From contig PUQB01000140.1 of the NCBI GenBank assembly GCA_003024785.1, positions 344,090 through 408,089 on the forward strand: a stretch of DNA of 64,000 nt, given 5' to 3'. The notes under the pieces were generated by a model. That model did not search any database. It was not told the DNA's origin and saw only the letters and a program-made list of their open reading frames with translations. This document shows, in pieces, positions 50,034 to 64,000 of this stretch. Origin of the DNA: Selaginella tamariscina. Its lineage: Eukaryota > Streptophyta > Lycopodiopsida > Selaginellales > Selaginellaceae. Each line of letters starts with the position of its first letter. Position 1 is the stretch's first letter. The position numbers and the translations under genes were made by a program.

Positions 50034-51191
50034 ATGACTCCCTTGGTGATCTTGTTGGTGACGCTTTTCATGTTTACTTCGTGTGTCGATGGACAGCTGA
50101 AAACAGGTTACTACGCTCAAACGTGTCCCAGTGTTGAAGAGATTGTCAAGGCGGGCGTTGCGGAAGCCGCCAAGTCCGATGGGAGGATGCCAGCGTCTGC
50201 TTAGACTACACTTTCACGATTGTTTTGTACAAGTAAGCTACATTACTCGTAATATGTACACATATGTATGTCCATAGATGTACAGGGTTGTGATGGATCA
50301 GTTCTACTGGACGACACTCTACGTTTCAAGGAGAGAAGACTGCTGGACCGAATAACAAACTCTTTACGGGGCTTCGAAGTTATCGATGCAATCAAGACCT
50401 CGCTAGAGAGCGCTGCACAGGAGTAGTTTCCTGCGCGGATATTCTCGCACTGGCAGCACGGGACTCTGTTGTCATAGTAAGTATGACATTATATGTGCGT
50501 ACATATTGACATGTGTTTCCCCATAGAGCGGAGGCCCTACATGGGAGGTTCCGTTGGGAAGGAGGGACAGCACCGTAGCAAGCTTTGGTGGCGCCAATAA
50601 CAACCTACCAAGGTTTACTTCGGATGTCAATGGGCTCATCAAATCCTTTACAGATGTTGTCTCCAAGCCGAAGACATGTTCACACTTTCTGGTATGTATA
50701 GAATGTAGATAAGGCGGCACACACACGTGTACACGTTGTATGCAGGAGGACACACAATTGGCCATGCCAGGTGTCTTGCATTTGGTACAAGATATTCAAT
50801 GACAGTGGAACAGGAAAGCCAGATCCCACTATAAAGACCCAGTTTCCTCGTAGCATTGCAAAGTAAGTTCCACAGGGAGGAAGTTTAAACACATTGCAGC
50901 GTTGGATGCAACCACGATTGCACAATTTGATAATCACTATTACCTTAAACCTGGTTGCTGGTAAAGGACTCCTTCATTCTGACCAGGTAAGTTTACATTT
51001 TTACTAATTTAATATTTTTATTTTTTTTAAAATAAAATTTCCAAATAGGTTTTATTTAATACTGTTGGAGTTGCTAGAAACTTTGTAAAGGCATACAGTG
51101 CAATCAATCCAAGTTTTTTAGCAACTTTGCAGGATCAATGGTTAAGATGGGTAAATTAAATCCATTGTTAGCTCCTAATGGAATCGTTTAG
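50034..51191 (+). pseudogene. Class III secretory peroxidase, frame-disrupted
   Basis: Six exons with intact GT-AG sites (50,034-50,232; 50,286-50,476; 50,527-50,691; 50,746-50,862; 50,900-50,986; 51,049-51,191). The protein starts with a signal peptide (MTPLVILLVTLFMF...) and the family N-terminus GYYAQTCPSVEEIV. In separate frames follow the distal heme motif LRLHFHDCFVQ, GCDGSVLLDDT, VVSCADILALAARDS, the proximal motif GGHTIGHARC, YYLNLVAGKGLLHSDQ and a C-terminus ending LAPNGIV. These enzymes use H2O2 to oxidise phenolics in the cell wall. About five to six one-base indels interrupt the frame, more per kilobase than in the neighbours. All catalytic residues and splice sites survive, so consensus error remains possible. 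Confidence 0.8.
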
Positions 51192-51599
51192 AACAAACTG
51201 TAGAGTTCCAAGGTGATTTATTCACCAGTTGAATATATACATTTATACTTTAAATTAAATTATGTGATAAAAGGGCTCCATTAATTAATTTATTTAAAAG
51301 AAAAAAACTAAATAAATTGTTATACATTTGAATACACTAAATGTTTACTTAAATTCTTAACTTAGCAATTGGTATATACTGTGGATAAAAGTGGTAAAAA
51401 ACTGGAGGTTATGATGTGTATACGTCTCTTTTTGTGTTTGTGTTTGTGTGCGCGAGAGAGAGAATGTGCTAGAATTTTCGGTGTATACGTATAGAAACAA
51501 TAACCACACATTTGATGTGTATACGTATACACATACAATACGTATACACGTCATTAGAATTTCCAGGTGGAATCGAACCGGGGAAGCGGGAAACGTAAA

Positions 51600-51968
51600 A
51601 AAAGGGAAAGAAATAAGGCCCGTTTCACACTAAGGCGGGAGAAAAGGGGCCCTATAGTCTTTGTAGTTTGGGGAAGAGGAGCGATGGCCACCATGCTTTA
51701 CTACTACTACTTAGCCACCCCCAAAAGGCCCACCTGCCCAAAATGTCGCCCCCCCTGGCCCTATTCCCTGTATTAGGGCTCGCCATGCTTCTCGAGCTCT
51801 CCTAGGGCTATGGCTGTGGCTAGGGTTTCCTTTCGCTCCCGTCCTTCGCTTATGGCTATGGCGCTCTGAGCGTGCTTGCGTCTTACATTGCCGATGATGC
51901 ACCAGCAGGTACGTATATAATCTCCAATTGCCTCCCATTCATTTCTTCTGGAACAGTGAGGATTGAGA
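51600..51968 (+). promoter_or_regulatory. INO80 promoter/5' UTR with a leader intron
   Basis: A GC-richer stretch with a telo-box in reverse (TAGGGTTT at about 51,817-51,824) precedes INO80. A likely donor (CAG then GTACGTAT at 51,909) and acceptor (GGAACAG ending 51,956) define a short 5' UTR intron of about 48 bp, which would put the start codon at 51,969 twelve bases into the next exon. Confidence 0.55.
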
Positions 51969-61493
<9,525 letters not shown>

Positions 61494-62106
61494 CATAGTT
61501 AATGGAACGTGCTACTGTGGCCGAGTACATATATTGTGAATACTGTAGCCGAAGTAGAAGATTTTGAAGGATTTATCGACCCACCAATCAGAACCAACTC
61601 GTAAGTTTTGATTTGGTGGTTTGTATGAACTTAACATAATTAAGCAGTTAGTTTTGCTTTAAATCTTAACTAGATGAGACAGAATATACTCTGTCTCAGA
61701 TTTGAACTATATGTGCTGTTTCTACATTGTATGTTCTTCTGTCTATGTAGTACTATAATACATGCATTAAACTATTAAATAACTTAAAATGCGTGTGTAT
61801 ATATTTATAGTACATGCATTTGCATGCATGATAGCTACTTTTCAGCAGAATCTTTGATTACGAAGGGTTTATAATCTATATAATACAATACAATATTTGT
61901 TTGCTTTTTCAGAGCTCCCTTTCATAGAATCCCGTAAGGGTTAAGGGTACATTCAAAAGGTGAAAGGGCGAATCATGCATTTATGGGAACAGGGTGAAAG
62001 GACAGGGATTATGGATCAGCTAGGAATATAACACCTTTCTTGCATTGATACTTTTTAAGGGTAGGAGATAATGATTCAGTAGTTATAAAGGGCAGAAAGG
62101 GCAGTC
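61494..62106. other. Gap between INO80 and the LEA2 gene
   Basis: It probably holds the INO80 3' UTR, which may contain another intron: AACTCGTAAGTTTT at about 61,598 looks like a donor and TTTTTCAG at about 61,915 an acceptor. The last 190 bp are the leader of the LEA2 gene. No separate gene seen. Confidence 0.4.
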
Positions 62107-63352
62107 ATGGCCAGGAGGAAACGACATGACAATGGATGCTACAGACTCTGCTGTTTAATACTGATAGCTATTGTGATTATTGTTGGGTTGATTCTGCTGG
62201 TTATATTCCTTATATTGAAGCCGGAGAAGCCCGATTTCTCACTGGAGAATGTGCGCGTTGTTTCGTTTAGAGTCGATCAGCCGCCACCGCTGACTACGAG
62301 TGGATTTGAGGTGTTCTTGTCCATGAATCTGGAGCTCACTCTTGCTGCACACAATCCCAACAAGGTGCGTGCGTGTGCGTGTGCGTGTGCGTGTGTGTGT
62401 GTTGAGAGAGAGAGAGAGTTATATATAATATATTAAATCGAATTTGTGAACCAGTCTGGATCGCACTGCAATTTCCTGCACAATATAATGTATGTGTGCT
62501 TATTTCTATGATATAATAGTATAAAAATACTTTAAAGATGATATCTATATATCTTACATTTTCACGCCGTATGTAGAGGACGTATCTTCACACACATATA
62601 CATGTATGTATGTATTCCTGTATTTTATTACCCAGTTGCTATTTGTTTTATAATATATATATATATATATAGAGAGAGAGAAGAGAGAGAGAGAGAGAGA
62701 TGTACATATTTGCACATGCACATATACATAATCTATTCTGCTGGCCCCATACATTTCTTTGTCTATATCTGATATGAATATCTATGTTTCACTGTTGTGT
62801 TTGTAACTGTAGCATGGATATGTACCATGCATTTTTGTCTTCACACATGTGGGTACTTCAAATATATATTAAACCGTGAACTCTTTCTTAATTAGGTGGG
62901 GATAAGATATTCTACAAGTCGAATATTCATCTACTACAGGGAGAATCCAGTGGGACTAGCAATCGTTCCCGCCTTTTATCAACCTGCCCATAGCAGAACC
63001 ACCGTCGATGCAACTTTAATTGTCAGCCGTGTAAATCTGCTCCAAGTGGACGCTTCAGATTTGCTTAATGAGGCTGTTAATGGCAATGTTCGTCTTGTTC
63101 TTAGAGGCAAAGTGCCTGCTCAGGTTACCATCCTTGGAGTAGATACTCCTCGTGTGCAGGTATATTCTTTTATCTACTAGTATGTATGTAGACCGACTGT
63201 GTGTATTTTGATGGCTTATATGTATATATAAGTAGCTAAATAAACACATGATATATGTGCAGGTGGAAGTCATATGTGAAATTGCGGTAAATCCTAAGCA
63301 GGAACAGCTAGTTAACAAACAGTGCGGTGTGAAAGACGTTGGTTTTAACTGA
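62107..63352 (+). CDS. LEA2/NHL (NDR1/HIN1-like) membrane protein
   Basis: Three exons in one clean frame (62,107-62,364; 62,896-63,159; 63,263-63,352) encode 203 residues. A short basic N-terminus (MARRKRHD) precedes one hydrophobic segment (residues 12-38, LILIAIVIIVGLILLVIFLI), then a LEA_2-type beta-sandwich with FSLENVRVVSF, LTLAAHNPNK, the IFIYYRENPVG strand and VRLVLRGKVP near the end. This is the usual layout of plant NHL proteins, anchored in the plasma membrane with the LEA2 domain outside, linked to defence and stress in studied members. The NPN motif marks the first exon end. It is the only multi-exon gene of the right-hand block with no visible indel. Confidence 0.88.
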
Positions 63353-63465
63353 AGGTCAGTTTGTTATACGGCCTTTAAATACATTGTTTTTTATATTTAA
63401 ACGTAAAAGTGAAAATGAATACAAGTTAATTTTTAAATACAAAACTCTTCTCTCCTCTCCCTCCC

Positions 63466-63522
<57 letters not shown>

Positions 63523-64000
63523 CAGACACACACACACACACACGCATGCATGTACATATATATTGAACTGATATATATAAGGAAGACTGGCTGTCGAAGC
63601 GTAATAAAATACATGAATATTGTTATATATGCATATACATACATGTGTGTGTTTGAAGATACGTATCTACATATAGTGAAGACAGAAAAACACACACACA
63701 TACAGCTAGTGTATTAAATGAAGTATACATTATATATATATATAATCATTTGCATAATGAATAAGATGACGGTTTAGGCACACAGTTGTATATGCGCCTA
63801 TCTCACACATACATTTCTCAAAATCATGTTTAATAATGTAAAGATAATTAAAATATGAAATCAAAAAGTTAAAACTTATATCCACCGAAAATTATACCAC
63901 ATATATACTCTTACCTAAGCAATATTTACCTGCATCAAAAGAGTAGAAACAGCGTATTGTAAATATCATAAATACTCTCTCTCTCTCTATAATACGCACG
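63353..64000. other. Right-edge intergenic DNA
   Basis: AT-rich sequence after the LEA2 stop with a CT/TA/GA/CA composite microsatellite at about 63,465-63,543. No gene recognised up to the window end. Confidence 0.5.

Overview
The window looks like nuclear DNA of a streptophyte plant, most likely a land plant outside the seed plants (bryophyte or lycophyte grade). Supporting signs are interstitial TTTAGGG-type telomere repeats (written CCCTAAA), GT-AG introns, a class III peroxidase, a LEA2/NHL protein, plant-type INO80 and NOC4 genes, and telo-boxes in front of a ribosome-biogenesis gene. The exact taxon cannot be read from the sequence. Intergenic DNA is strongly AT-rich, and introns carry many TG/CA, TA and GA/CT runs.

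The left 40 kb is accessory DNA. It holds: (1) two copies of a block with a ParB-like/degenerate methyltransferase gene followed by an FCP1-like HAD phosphatase gene (1-2,290, cut by the window edge, and 29,080-33,940), plus a third, inverted and decayed phosphatase copy at 12.4-13.4 kb; (2) a 6.9 kb near-palindromic inverted repeat (2,285-9,205) and a third copy of one arm (36,300-38,018); (3) two extra copies of the promoter and first exons of the methyltransferase-like gene whose apparently working copy starts at 40,400; (4) a broken Ty3/gypsy remnant (16.0-18.96 kb); (5) a DUF7869-type transposase-like gene on the minus strand (19,983-22,971); (6) about 45 copies of the palindrome GGCGGGATTAATCCCGCC in three arrays (23.1-23.7, 27.3-28.8, 37.1-37.3 kb) plus one copy inside an intron of the ParB-like gene.

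The right 24 kb is compact and holds core genes: a spermidine-synthase-like/METTL13-like methyltransferase (+, 40,400-43,198), NOC4 (-, 43,373-46,907), a small unrecognised exon (-, 47,567-47,790), a frame-disrupted class III peroxidase (+, 50,034-51,191), INO80 (+, 51,969-61,493) and a LEA2/NHL membrane protein (+, 62,107-63,352). Several of these conserved genes carry one- or two-base indels, often in homopolymers, while every splice site stays good. This suggests uncorrected consensus errors rather than decay, so integrity calls here need care.

The most unusual signal is the GC-rich palindrome family. It forms arrays beside the two strangest genes, sits in an intron of one of them, and has inserted as a three-unit array into an older repeat whose uninterrupted version is visible elsewhere in the window.
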